DNA of 64,000 bases from the NCBI GenBank assembly GCA_027627225.1, contig CM051034.1, forward strand, positions 20,816,480 through 20,880,479, written 5' to 3'. The notes beneath the pieces are model-generated. The model was not told the DNA's origin. It saw nothing but the letters and a program-made list of their open reading frames with translations, and did not search any database. Shown one piece after another: positions 44,184 through 57,096 of the stretch. Each line of letters begins with the position of its first letter. The stretch's first letter is position 1. This DNA comes from Congeria kusceri. Its lineage: Eukaryota; Mollusca; Bivalvia; Myida; Dreissenidae. The position numbers and the translations under genes are program-made.

Positions 44184-46218
44184 TAATAGGTACTGCAGAA
44201 GAAATTACACAATAAACCTTTTAGTTCTGTTTTACCTTATGGGTCATACAAATCTTTGCACAAAAGCGTGCACAAATTCCTCGCTGCATTTCAAAGCGCC
44301 AACAATACAGGTGTCCAAAAGAGGGATGGGAGTGTAAGTAGAACCAAACACCAAAAGTGCTATACAAAATAGCTTTGATCCCAGGTGTTACCTGTCTGAT
44401 AAGAAGGTTAAATTTAGCAATAAGAGATACCAAGCTAACAGCCATTCCAACTGAATCCTAGAGATGAAAAAGGAAATACAAAGCTGAAGGCAGACCAACT
44501 CACAATAGAAGAATAGAAATTCTGCACAAGAAAAAAGTGCTAGCTTGTCATGGTAAGTGTTAAAGAATACTCATTGTTAAATACGTCAAACTGTGTTTCA
44601 TAACCTTGTCAGTAAATTGTAATATTTAAAACATCTATATATAAAACAGTACATGAGATGATTTCTGGCAATTAATACACTTTCAATAACAGATATAGCA
44701 TGTATTCTTTTCCATTCATATTATTTGACAAATTTTATGCCACCATTTCTATTGGAAGAAACATCAAGCAATACAGAAATTCTTTAAACAATAAACAATG
44801 TTTTACTTTTGAGAAAAGTGTAGATGAATTAACGAATACTTCGACAAATATGTCATTGGTCGTGCAACAAAAGCAAAACTGATTTTCTATTTTTAAATGA
44901 TGTCAGCGGTTTATGCTCCAAAGTGTTGCCATTGCTGCTCCATGACTTCGTATAGTGTAAGAACACCAAATACAGAGAATGCGCAACAAATCAAGAAGCA
45001 AAACCACTGCTGTAAATTTAAACCTTGTTCTACAGCATGGAAATTGCATCCCTGAAAGTGTCAGTCAAATTGCTGAACTAGATTTAAGCAATAGAGACAT
45101 TAAAAAGGCAGACAAAGCCCTTAAACATGAGAAAGTTCCTTGTCTAGACAAAATGTCAGACTTAGTCGGACTTAGTGTCAATAGCCTGTATGATAACCAG
45201 AATAGGGAATAAATCCAGGCTGCAAAAAAGGTTTTGCAGATGACACAGACAAAGCGCTTTTTAAGAACGCTTTCAGTACTTGACCCAGTCTATATTGGAC
45301 CTCATGCAGCCGACGGCCACTTAATTGCAGAAACTGGCATCAAGTACACAATTGTTGTCTGGAAATTATCACCAAATGGGTATTTTGGCAGGTGAGGCAG
45401 AAAGATTCATTGTTGATGGAGACATCTGGCATAAATTTATTTTGACAAAGACCCTGTTGACCTGGGAGAAGGTCTTCCAGCTGGAATGCTTTAACCAGCC
45501 AAGATATCTTGCTTTAACAGCATATCTATCAGCTTTACTGACTATTTTCAGTGGACCTTTAGTAAAATAATCATTTAACATCGTGTATAATACTGCTGTA
45601 AAAGACCATGCAAGCTGAGCAGTAGAAATTACGAAACACTGGTCAAAACATGAGGGCCATGATGGCCCCAAGCGCTCACCTGAGAACTGGTACAGATGAA
45701 GACCATACTGTTGTGACGGGTTTGAAAATTAAGGTATAAGAACAATACACAGAGGGGGTAGGATCAATTTTGATTTAAAACATCGGTTAGTGCAATGGGC
45801 TAACTAAAGTAGGAGTTGAGTAGTGGATGTGTGTTTTTTTGCTAATGGTTCTCAAATCATTTTTCTCGATATTCTTACCTGACCCTTTTTCATTAAGTCA
45901 TTGACAATTCTGGAAAATGCACAAACAGTAGATTTTGATGTCTTTTCGCAAACAGTTTCGGAAAACTAGTTGCAATGCGATAATTGCGATGGCTGTGCTA
46001 TAAGGTAACGTTTTGCTTTTTCTTTGATAATGTTAATGCAGGCTCTGTAGACATCAAAGTTGCATGTACAAATAACTGCATGCAAGTCTTGCAACTGTTG
46101 GAAATCAAATTTTATCAATCAATTTTTATGGTCATGCGCAAACTGTGTAAGTTTGGTCAACATTGAATCAAAAATCTTGTGTGCAAGGCAATCATTGACA
46201 ACTTGTTTATGTTTTTTC

Positions 46219-46779
46219 CAAAAACAAGGGACAATAACTTTGGTGTTTCTGGCCCGGATCATGCTTATAGTCGACTCCACCTGTAGTCTTACGTTCATTG
46301 ACAAACTGTACACGATTGGTGAAGATTGGATGAAAAATGAAGTCTCTATCCTGAATAATGTCCATTTTTGCATATTTGTTTCACAAAGGGCAATAACTCT
46401 GGTGTTTCTGGTCCAATCTTGCTTATATTCGACTTCACCTTTAATCTAATGGTCACAGACAAACTGTGCAAGATTGGTGAAGATTGGATGAAAAATGAAG
46501 TCTCTATCCTGTATAATGTCCATTTTTGCATATTTTGTTCACAAACAAAGGGCAATAACTCTTAGTGTTTCTGATCCGATCTTGCTTATATTCGACTTCA
46601 ACTGTAATCTCATGGTAATAGACAAACTCTGCAAGATTGGTGAAGATTGGATGAAAAATATCTCTATCCTGAATAATAGAAAAATATCTCTCTCTATCGT
46701 GAATTATGTCTATTTTTGTATATTTCTTTAATAAACAAATGGCAATAACTCTGGTGTTTGAAACACGATCTGGCCCATT
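46219..46779 (+). repeat. About 162-bp subrepeat array (unit 2)
   Basis: Counterpart of 37690-38250 in unit 1, with only isolated base differences seen. Confidence 0.7.
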
Positions 46780-48198
46780 TTTGGCGTCTGCTGAGATCTG
46801 ATGGTCATACACAAACTGTGAAAGTTTAAATTTAAATGTATACATTGCTTGTGGTAAAATTGCATGATTTTCACGCAACAAAACATTGCGTTCTAATGAC
46901 CTTACAATATTATTTCCAATTTTAGCAACAATAAAATCCGTTAAAAACATGTCTTGCCAGACTTGGAATGAAAATGGAAAATGTGTTACGACGGAATCTA
47001 TAAATTCAGGCAACTTGTTAACTGCAAAAGTGTTATTCAATAAAAATATGAGGCTCGTCGCCATTACAATTACCCCAAAGCGAGAGAGCGCCATGGGCAT
47101 TTGTGTTCCGAGCTGCGAGTCATCAACCCTTTACAGAGCCCCTGGTGATGTACAGAAGGCACGAATGCCAACACCCCCGGAAGAGCAAGCCATGTTGAGG
47201 GACCAAATAAAGCTGGAACGAAGGCAGCGTCGGGGGCGCAGATCAACCCTGATATGGTTCTCGTCTTGACTCACGAGGAAGTAAATTGCATTGAACTTGA
47301 TTATGAAGATGATATAAACATTGAATAATAAGTAATTTTTGTGTAAAGTGCAAATTTACCGTAATGTGGTAATCTTAATCCTTATGTTCTTCTATTGTTG
47401 TTGTTTTCAAAAGCCACCTTGATTACGGTATATTCCATAGATATTTTGAAATTTCTTAAACCAACTTCAGAAATAAGGTTATTACTTACAACTCTGAATT
47501 TGTTCTTGATATATTGTAATATACCAATTTTCTCATTTATTAGCATAGGCAGTTCTCCCCATCTACCAGATAACATGTATGGAGACTGCCTGAACTAACA
47601 GTGCTTCCAAGACCCAAGGTAATGAACACTGTCTATATTACAAATGTTAACTGCCAAAAGAACGCACGACATCGAATGATCTGCAATTTGTGCATTCTGC
47701 ATGAGCCATCCAAAACTTGAGATTACAGGCATGTATCAGTCACCAAAAGAGTGATTCCCACAAGGAAGAGCTAGTATATGACATGTCGGCAGCTTCTACT
47801 GTAGAAAGTACGGATTTGTAAAAAAATGTGATGTCAACAGAAACGCCATAAAAAAGACATCAAACTATTGTATTTCCTTGTGAAAGAAGAGATTCCTTTC
47901 CAAGGTTAATTCTGAGCTCTTCTTTAGGTATGCAAGTGATTAAGGGTGGATGCTCTATCTGCTTAAAATGTCTATAAGAATGCGGATTACACTTTCCAAG
48001 ATTAAACTAGCCTGTGCACTTCCCACCTAAAGTGGATTTATGTTTAGAAGAGACTTCCTTGAAACAGAAAATACCAAAAAAGCGGAAAGGGCCATCCCGG
48101 ATTAGCCTGTGCAGACTGCACAGGCTAATCCGGGACGACGCTTTACGCACATGCATTAAGTCCGGTTTTCCAATGACGCGCCTCAAATAGATTACCTA

Positions 48199-48555
48199 GA
48201 TTGCCGAGTTTCCTGTCCACATTGTGAGGACAGCCATGGATTATGGAAATAAAATGTCCAGCTGCAATGAAGTGGCGAATGAGTACACCAGAAGAGTGTT
48301 GTGTAGACAAAGACTTCTTCTGCATACTGGTTAATGGAAATGTGACCTATAACACACAACTACTATTACCAAGTCCAAGGACAAATTGCAGTCGGTGGTC
48401 GCAGGTGGTGTGACTTTGTCGTGTGGACATGTGCAGGACTGTCTGTTGAACTAATTCATTTTGATGCTGAACACTGGTCGCAAATGGAAACAAGACTTCA
48501 AGATTTGTACATCAAGTTCTTCCTACCTGAACTGTACAGTAAACGGTGTATATAA
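48199..48555 (+). pseudogene. YqaJ-type exonuclease pseudogene (unit 2)
   Basis: The same remnant as at 39670-40026, with the same two frameshifts and the same ATA-TAA end, so the breaks predate the split of units 1 and 2. One extra change at 48215 turns the Leu of the D-C-L-V motif into Arg. Confidence 0.7.
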
Positions 48556-48594
48556 ACGTGTAATTGTGTTGAGCCAAGAACATGCACTTCCTGC

Positions 48595-49828
48595 CCAAGG
48601 TTCTGGAGCGCAGGCACCAGACAGCCCGCCAAGGAAACCAGCAAATGGCAGAAGCTACACCAAGGACCTGAGGGCAGCAGTGATGGGAACGGGCTTCTAC
48701 GAAGTGGACTGACGCTTCAAGGATCAGCCGATTTTCCAGGTAATTAACATTATAATGCTGTTCACGTAACTAAAGCAGTTTCGATTGTTTGAGTTTTCTG
48801 TTTTAGACGACGTAGTTGCATTGCCTTTCACATGCTATTTAATTTGCAGGCATTCAGAGGGTATTTGACTAAGCAGGCCAAGGGAAAGGACGTCATGGAC
48901 AAATATATAGCCAACGTCAGCAAGATGTTGTACCTTCGATTCCGCCCAGCTCACCAAGGAAGCCTTGAAGATGATGGCCAATATGACCGAGTGGGGTTAC
49001 AACCCGAAGACACTGGTCAATTACATGAAGAATTTCATCACTTTCTTGAAATTCTACATTCATGATTCGGGCGTGAATCTCAAGGGTTCCGATCAGCGGG
49101 AATACCACCGGGTGAAGTCAGTTCTTGCTGACGTGAAGAACATACAGAAAGGCCAGGACAAGACCGCTCATAAGCTACACAGAATGGAAAAAGCTGTGAG
49201 GCAAAATCCTCCCAACATGGCAGAAGTAACACGGGTTTTGGATGTGGCCAAGTAGGACTTCCAGACCGCCATACGGAAGATCGAACAGGACAAAGAGAAG
49301 GCCAACCTGTCCAAGTATCTCATATCATTTATTAACCATTACATGTGTGCGTATATATATTTAAGGCAGGGTCAGCGAGTCGGCGTGCCGCAGAACTTTA
49401 CTATTCATGAGTACAAGGCAGCATTTGATGGCGAACAGACCCTCATCGACGGTAAGCAGTATCTGGTCATCAGTATTGCCGACCAGAAGACCAGCGCGAC
49501 GCACAACTGTCGCATTGCTCTTGACCCATATTGGACCAATATTTTCTATATATATTACAGGTACGTCCGACTGAAGGGGGTGGTTCACTTCACTACAAAT
49601 TCTTCAAGCAGTTTGATCGGTGACCTTACCAAAAGGCTTGCGAAAGAAAAAACAGTTCCAAAGCAATACAAACTGAACCCCATGACGGCCGGCATCGCAA
49701 GAATGTCCATCGAGACCTACACTCAAAAGCTGCCACAGAGAAAACTGATTGCCGACTGCCTTTGCCATTCCGAATGGGTCAGGGATAGCCACTACAGGGT
49801 GCACTCACATCGGAAGCCACGCATCTAA
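48595..49828 (+). pseudogene. Tyrosine recombinase-like pseudogene (unit 2)
   Basis: Same organisation as unit 1, with the intron at 48740-48849, the same 32-bp deletion and the TAG at 49253-49255. Unlike unit 1, the codon at 49568-49570 is Arg, so the catalytic-region frame (49343-49828) is open through the Tyr. A clustered block at 49587-49673 differs at many positions from units 1 and 3 although the flanks are nearly identical, which suggests gene conversion from another paralogue. Confidence 0.6.
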
Positions 49829-50589
49829 TTGGGAAGGTCATCGATTATGCAGATTGACAGTCCAGCGCTCTACCAACTGAGCTAGCCAGGCCCGGCATTT
49901 CTAATAACTGTAAACGTATATACATTTGTTGGTATGAAATTTTTGTTGTTTCTTTAAAAATGACAATTTCATTGGTATTTGATTTCGTGGATTTCAAATT
50001 TTGAAAAAATAAATGCTTCAACACATTTACCTAGACGATACCGTATATACCTACTTTTAAGAGTATATACTGCATTTTTTTGTGTGGCTGATTTAACCCT
50101 CCTTGGGTCTGTTGAGAAACCCCAGTTGATCATCATTCACCTATACAAGGGCTATTAGAATTCCCTAACATTTGAACGTCGACACAGGAGTGTTATATCA
50201 TCCTTGTATGTAGGCGTTACATATTTCTATAACTTGCCTTAATGGACATTTTAACTTTTCTATCTGTACTGGTTTATTTCAAGGACATGTTTAACTAACT
50301 TTTCACTTCGTAAGTTATGTCAATGGTGTTTTACCACAGCATATTTGTTTGCTGCGCACACATTTTATTATTTCATGGCTTTCCATATAAGTTATCTAAC
50401 AACTTTGATTATGTCTGCACATATATTTTGCCAGGTTTGTTTTAACTACAATTGTAACATGAGTAACGGATGTACCCCCACAAGATGGCCTTGTCACAAA
50501 ACTATGGCATCCATTAGAAAGAAATGGACAGAGAGAGAATGCTTTAACTTGTGGATGGTCAACAGTGTATTTGGAAAAATTTAATTTCA

Positions 50590-51102
50590 ATAGGTGCCAT
50601 AACTCTGTCAACATTTAGTGGTTTGTAACCAAAGTTGAGCTTGATCTGTATTTTATGATGTTACACCTATGTACCAAAAATAATTTAAATATGTGAAGCC
50701 TTTTATGAGTTAATGTCCATGTTTTTCGGGAATTTAAGTCAGAAAGGGGCCATAACTGTGTCAAAATTTAGTGGTTTGTAACCAAAGTCAAACTTGACCT
50801 GTATTTTATGATGCTACACATGTGTACCAATAATTATTTAAATATGTCAAGCCATTGTTGAGTTATCGTCGGAACCATATTTAGGAAATTTAAGTCAAAT
50901 AAAGGGCCATAACTCTGTCAAAATTTAGTAGTTTGTAACCAAAGTCGAACTTGACCCGTATTTTATGATGCTACACATGTATACCAAGAATTATTTGAAT
51001 ATGTCAAACCTTTCTTGAGTTATTGTCTGGAAATCGTGTTTTTAGGAAATTTTAAGTCGAAAAGGGGCCATAACTCAGTCAAAATTTAGTGGTTTGTACC
51101 CA
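50590..51102 (+). repeat. About 155-bp subrepeat array (unit 2)
   Basis: Counterpart of 42060-42572, essentially unchanged. Confidence 0.75.
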
Positions 51103-51212
51103 ACATAAAACTTGTGTCTGTATTTGTTTGTCAGGCCTTTGATCCTTATGACGTCGGTGTCAACTATGTGCCACATGTTATTGCAATTGTTTGGTGGCTG
51201 ATTTTTGCCATA

Positions 51213-51642
51213 TCGTTCTGGCGTGTTGGCGCGGCGAACACGCCGACACACCAGAACGACAAATATATGCACCGATACGACAAATAAAGGTACTTGTCGT
51301 TTTGGCGCCCTTCAAACGCGCCAACACGCCAGAACAACAAAGTACGAGCGCCAATACGACAAGTACCTTTATTTGTCGTATCGGTGCATATATTACCTAT
51401 GACCTATGTTTTGTATGATGTATTGTATATATGGAAATAAAATCATTCGACATTGAAAAAAAAAAAAAAAAAAAAATACGACAAGTTTGTACCCGCCAGA
51501 ACGACAACAAAACACATAAATCGTTCGTTCTGGTGCCCATTATTTGGGGTGTTGGCGCCTCGACAAAAAGTGCGCCGATACGAGAAAAAAGGGTATTTGT
51601 CGTCCTTTCGTTTTGGCGTGTTGACGCCTTCCGCTAAGCATG
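51213..51642. repeat. Inverted-repeat cluster (unit 2)
   Basis: Counterpart of 42683-43112. The A-run is about two bases shorter and one 'gttggcg' motif is changed near 51623. Confidence 0.6.
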
Positions 51643-54114
51643 CGCAGACTTTTAACACATGACTGGTCGAATGGCAGCATTGGTAAAATCTACAGGTATG
51701 AATTTGAAAATCTTCGTTTTCAGATTGACATAGATCAAATAATGCATGATCTAATGAAACATTTCATTTAAAAGATCTTCAACATGTTTCATTTTTAAAA
51801 CTGATTATCTCCCTTATTTAGAGTATGTCCATGAGCATCCATGTGTCCATCTGATACAAAGTGAATTTTCTCGAGTGTATTAACAATTTTGTATTTGAAG
51901 GTAAACATGAACTGTGAGTGTAATGGAGCAAATCCTGGAGAAAGTTGGACTACACCACTTAAGAGATAGATTTGTGGAAGAGAAGGTATAAAGTATAGGT
52001 GGCCATTAAGGCCTACTGGCTTCGACCAATTACCGGACAGTACCAATTCCTACCACTTCCACCTCTGTACTAGGTACTGCAGAAGAAATGCCACAATAAA
52101 CCTTTTCAGTTCTGTTTTACCTTATGGGTCATACAAATCTTTGCACAAAAGCGTGCACAAATTCCTCGCTGCATTTCAAAGCGCCAACAATACAGGTGTC
52201 CAAAAGAGGGATGGGAGTGTAGTAGAACCAAACACCAAAAGTGCTATACAAAATAGCTTTGATCCCAGGTGTTACCTGTCTGATAAGAAGGTTAAATTTA
52301 GCAATAAGAGATACCAAGCTAACAGCCATTCCAACTGAATCCTCGAGATGAAAAATGAAATACAAAGCTGAAGGCAGACCAACTCACAATAGAAGAATAG
52401 AAATTCTGCACAAGAAAAAAGTGCTAGCTTGTCATGATAAGTGTTAAAGAATACTCATTGTTAAATATGTAAAACTGTTTTTCATAACCTTGTCAGTAAA
52501 TTGTAATATTTAAAACATGTATATATAAAACAGTACATGAGATGATTTCTGGCAATTAATACACTTTCAATAACAGATATAGCTAATAAAGAGAATGTAT
52601 TCTTTTCCATTCATATTATTTGACAAATTTTATGCCACCATTTCTATTGGAAGAAACAACAAGCAAGACAGAAATTCTTTAAACAATAAACAATGTTTTA
52701 CATTTGAGAAAAGTGTAGATGAATTAACGAATACTTCGACAAATATGTCATTGGTCGTGCAACAAAAGCAAAATTGATTTTCTATTTTTAAATGATGTCA
52801 GCGGTTTATGCTCCAAAGTGTTGCCATTGCTGCTCCATGACTTCGTATAGTGTAAGAACACCAAATACAGAGAATGCGCAACAAAATCAAGAAGTAAAAC
52901 CACTGCTGTAAATTTAAACCTTGTTCTACAGCATGGAAATTGCATCCCTGAAAGTGTCAGTCAAATTGCTGAACTAGATTTAAGCAATAGAGACATTAAA
53001 AAGGCAGACAAAGCCCTTAAACATGAGAAAGTTCCTTGTCTAGACAAAAAGTCAGACTTAGTCGGACTTAGTGTCAATAGCCTGTATGATAACCAGAATA
53101 GGGAATAAATCCAGGCTGCAAAAAAGGTTTTGCAGATGACACAGACAAAGCGCTTTTCAAGAACGCTTTCAGTACTTGACCCAGTCTATATTGGACCTCA
53201 TGCAGCAGACGGCCACTTAATTGCAGAAACTGGCATCAAGTACACAATTGTTGTCTGGAAATTATCACCAAATGGGTATTTTGGCAGGTGAGGCAGAAAG
53301 ATTCATTGTTGATGGAGACATATGGCATAAATTTATTTTGACAAAGACTCTGTTGACCTGGGAGAAGGTCTTCCAGCTGGAATGCTTTAACCAGCCAAGA
53401 TATCTTGCTTTAACAGCATATCTATCAGCTTTACTGACTATTTTCAGTGGACCTTTAGTAAAATAATCATTTAACATGGTGTATAATACTGCTGTAAAAG
53501 ACCATGCAAGCTGAGCAATAGAAATTACGAAACACTGGTCAAAACATGAGGGCCATGATGGCCCCAAGCGCTCACCTGAGAACTGGTACAGATGAAGACC
53601 ATACTGTTGTGACGGGTTTGAAAATTAAGGTATAAGAACAATACACAGAGGGGGTAGGATCAATTTTGATTTAAAACATCGGTTAGTGCAATGGGCTAAC
53701 TAAAGTAGGAGTTGAGTAGTGGATGTGTGTTTTTTTGCTAATGGTTCTCAAATCATTTTTCTCGATATTCTTACCTGACCCTTTTTCATTAAGTCATTGA
53801 CAATTCTGGAAAATGCACAAACAGTAGATTTTGATGTCTTTTCGCAAACAGTTTCGGAAAACTAGTTGCAATGCGATAATTGCGATGGCTGTGCTATAAG
53901 GTAACGTTTTGCTTTTTCTTTGATAATGTTAATGCAGGCTCTGTAGACATCAAAGTTGCATGTACAAATAACTGCATGCAAGTCTTGCAACTGTTGGAAA
54001 TCAAATTTTATCAATCAATTTTTATGGTCATGCGCAAACTGTGTAAGTTTGGTCAACATTGAATCAAAAATCTTGTGTGCAAGGCCATCATTGACAACTT
54101 GTTTATGTTTTTTC

Positions 54115-54660
54115 CAAAAACAAGGGACAATAACTTTGGTGTTTCTGGCCCGGATCATGCTTATAGTCAACTTCACCTGTAGTCTTACGTTCATAGACAA
54201 ACTGTACACGATTGGTGAAGAGTGGATGAAAAATGAAGTCTCTATCCTGAATAATGTCCATTTTTGCATATTTGTTTCACAAACAAAGGGCAATAACTCT
54301 GGTGTTTCTGGTCCAATCTTGCTTATATTCGACTTCACCTTTAATCTAATGGTCACAGACAAACTGTGCAAGATTGGTGAAGATTGGATGAAAAATGAAG
54401 TTTCTATCCTGTATAATGTCCGTTTTTGCATATTTTGTTCACAAACAAAGGGCAATAACTCTTAGTGTTTCTGATCCGATCTTGCTTATATTCGACTTCA
54501 ACTGTAATCTCATGGTAATAGACAAACTGAGCAAGATTGGTGAAGATTGGATGAAAAATATCTCTCTCTATCCTGAATAATAGAAAAATATCTCTCTCTA
54601 TCCTGAATTATGTCCATTTTTGTATATTTCTTTGATAAACAAATGGCAATAACTCTAGTG
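54115..54660 (+). repeat. About 162-bp subrepeat array (unit 3)
   Basis: Counterpart of 37690-38250 with more substitutions and small indels; one unit retains a 'caaacaaagg' variant lost in units 1 and 2. Confidence 0.65.
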
Positions 54661-56088
54661 TTTGAAACACGATCTGGCCCATTTTTGGCGTCTGCTGAGA
54701 TCTGATGGTCATACACAAACTGTGAAAGTTTAAATTTAAATGTATACATTGCTTGTGGTAAAATTGCATGATTTTCACGCAACAAAACATTGCGTTCTAA
54801 TGACCTTGCAATATTATTTCCAATTTTAGCAACAATAAAATCCGTTAAAAACATGTCTTGCCAGACTTGGAATGAAAATGGAAAATGTGTTACGACAGAA
54901 TCTATAAATTCAGGCAACTTGTTAACTGCAAAAGTGTTATTCAATAAAAATATGAGGCTCGTCGCCATTACAATTACCCCAAAGCGAGAGAGCGCCATGG
55001 GCATTTGTGTTCCGAGCTGCGAGTCATCAACCCTTTACAGAGCCCCTGGTGATGTACAGAAGGCACGGATGCCAACACCCCATGTTGAGGGACCAAATAA
55101 AGCTGGAACGAAGGCAGCGTCGGGGGCGCAGATCAACCCTGATATGGTTCTCGTCTTGACTCACGAGGAAGTATATTGCATTGAACTTGATTATGAAGAT
55201 GATATAAACATTGAATAATAAGTAATTTTTGTGTAAAGTGCAAATTTACCTTAATGAGGTAATCTTAATCCTTATGTTCTTCTATTGTTGTTGTTTTCAA
55301 AAGCCACCTTGATTACGGTATAATCCATAGATATTTTGAAATTTCTTAAACCAACTTCAGAAATAAGGTTATTACTTACAACTCTGAATTTGTTCTTGAT
55401 ATATTGTAATATACCAATGTTCTCATTTATTAGCATAGGCAGTTCTCCCCATCTACCAGATAACATGTATGGAGACTGCCTGAACTAACACTGCTTCCAA
55501 GACCCAAGGTAATGAACACTGTCTATATTACAAATGTTAACTCCCAAAAGAACGCACGACATCAAATGATCTGCAATTTGTGCATTCTGCATGAGCCATC
55601 CAAAACTTGAGATTACAGGCATGTATCAGTCACCAAAAGAGTGATTCCCACAAGGAAGAGCTAGTATATGACATGTCGGCAGCTACTACTGTAGAAAGTA
55701 CGGATTTGTAAAAAAATGTGATGTCAACAGAAACGCCATAAAAAAGACATCAAACTATTGTATTTCCTTGTGAAAGAAGAGATTCCTTTCCAAGGTTAAT
55801 TCTGAGCTCTTCTTTAGGTATGCAAGTGATTAAGGGTGGATGCTCTATCTGCTTAAAATGTCTATAAGAATGCGGATTACACTTTCTAAGATTATACTAG
55901 CCTGTGCACTTCCCACCTAAAGTGGATTTATGTTTAGAAGAGACTTCCTTGAAACAGAAAATACCAAAAAAGCGGAAAGGGCCATCCTGGATTAGCCTGT
56001 GCAGACTGCACAGGCTAATCCGGGACGACGCTTTACGCACATGCATTAAGTCCGGTTTTCCAACGACGCGCCTCAAATAGATTACCTA

Positions 56089-56502
56089 GATTGCCTAGTT
56101 TCCTGTCCACATTGTGAGGACAGCCATGGATTATGGAAATAAAATGTCCAGCTGCAATGAAGTGGCGAATGAGTACACCAGAAGAGTGTTGTGTAGACAA
56201 AGACTTCTTCTGCATACTGGTTAATGGAAATGTGACCTATAACACACAACTACTATTACCAAGTCCAAGGACAAATTGCAGTCGGTGGTCGCAGGTGGTG
56301 TGACTTTGTCGTGTGGACATGTGCAGGACTGTCTGTTGAACTAATTCATTTTGATGCTGAACACTGGTCGCAAATGGAAACAAGACTTCAAGATTTGTAC
56401 ATCAAGTTCTTCCTACCTGAACTGTACAGTAAACGGTGTATAGAAACGTGTAATTGTTTTGAGCCAAGAACATGCATGTCAAACAGCACATTAATTTTAT
56501 GA
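56089..56502 (+). pseudogene. YqaJ-type exonuclease pseudogene (unit 3)
   Basis: Same D-C-L-V, MEIKCP and YYYQVQGQ blocks and the same two frameshifts as in units 1 and 2. Here the codon that is a stop in units 1 and 2 is open (ATA-GAA), so the frame continues to 'SNSTLIL' and a stop at 56500-56502. Downstream sequence is unique to this unit. The shared frameshifts show the gene was already dead before the triplication. Confidence 0.7.
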
Positions 56503-56779
56503 CATAAGTGAACACATTTTATACCGACTTGCACGTTTGTTAAATTCTTTGATTATTTTGATTTTATATTTTCATAATGATTTCAGAAGCTTAAATGTTC
56601 ACATAAATTGATAATTATGTGTAGTTGTAACATAGAACTTACTTTAAATACTTCTATTGATTGAATATTTTCATATTATCACAGACACTAAGAATTTATT
56701 TATATTGCTAAATAAATGTTTCAAAATACCATTTATTTTTTCATATTATTACACATGTTTATGTTGCAATATTTCTAAT

Positions 56780-57035
56780 TACTGTGTGTTTGTTTGTTTG
56801 GATTTTTCGCCGTTTTTAACAGTATTTCAGTCATATCACGGCGGTTAGTTAACCTACTCACACTGTTCCTGGGCTAGTTTAGCCGTTGTAAGCGGTTTAC
56901 CAGTACTAAATGCACATACTTATGCCAGTAACTGACAACTGCCCTACTTGAATCAGAGGTAGGGCGAGAATGGCCGTAGAAATAATTTCATGACCAATCC
57001 CCACACAACTATGTGGCCAGGCTGGGGTTCGAACT
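56780..57035 (-). repeat. SINE fragment, same family as 60515-60826
   Basis: Matches the full SINE from its 3' part ('gtttgtttgtttggattttt') to the B box ('gggttcgaactc' on the plus strand). The A-box half is missing, so it is truncated at the tRNA end. It lies in the part of unit 3 not shared with units 1 and 2. Confidence 0.7.
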
Positions 57036-57096
57036 CGCAAACTAGTGGCGACCGTTTCCAGGTAAGACACCAGGTAAGAAACGTTTAGTGTTTCAG

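Larger units (their letters stand above)
43211..51738 (+). repeat. 8.5-kb tandem array, unit 2
   Basis: Nearly identical to unit 1 by eye; differences seen are scattered single bases (for example 44047, 44764, 44842, 48164), a shorter poly-A and one clustered block at 49587-49673. It starts at the same 'ataatgcatgatctaatg' boundary and runs into unit 3 without spacer. Confidence 0.93.
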
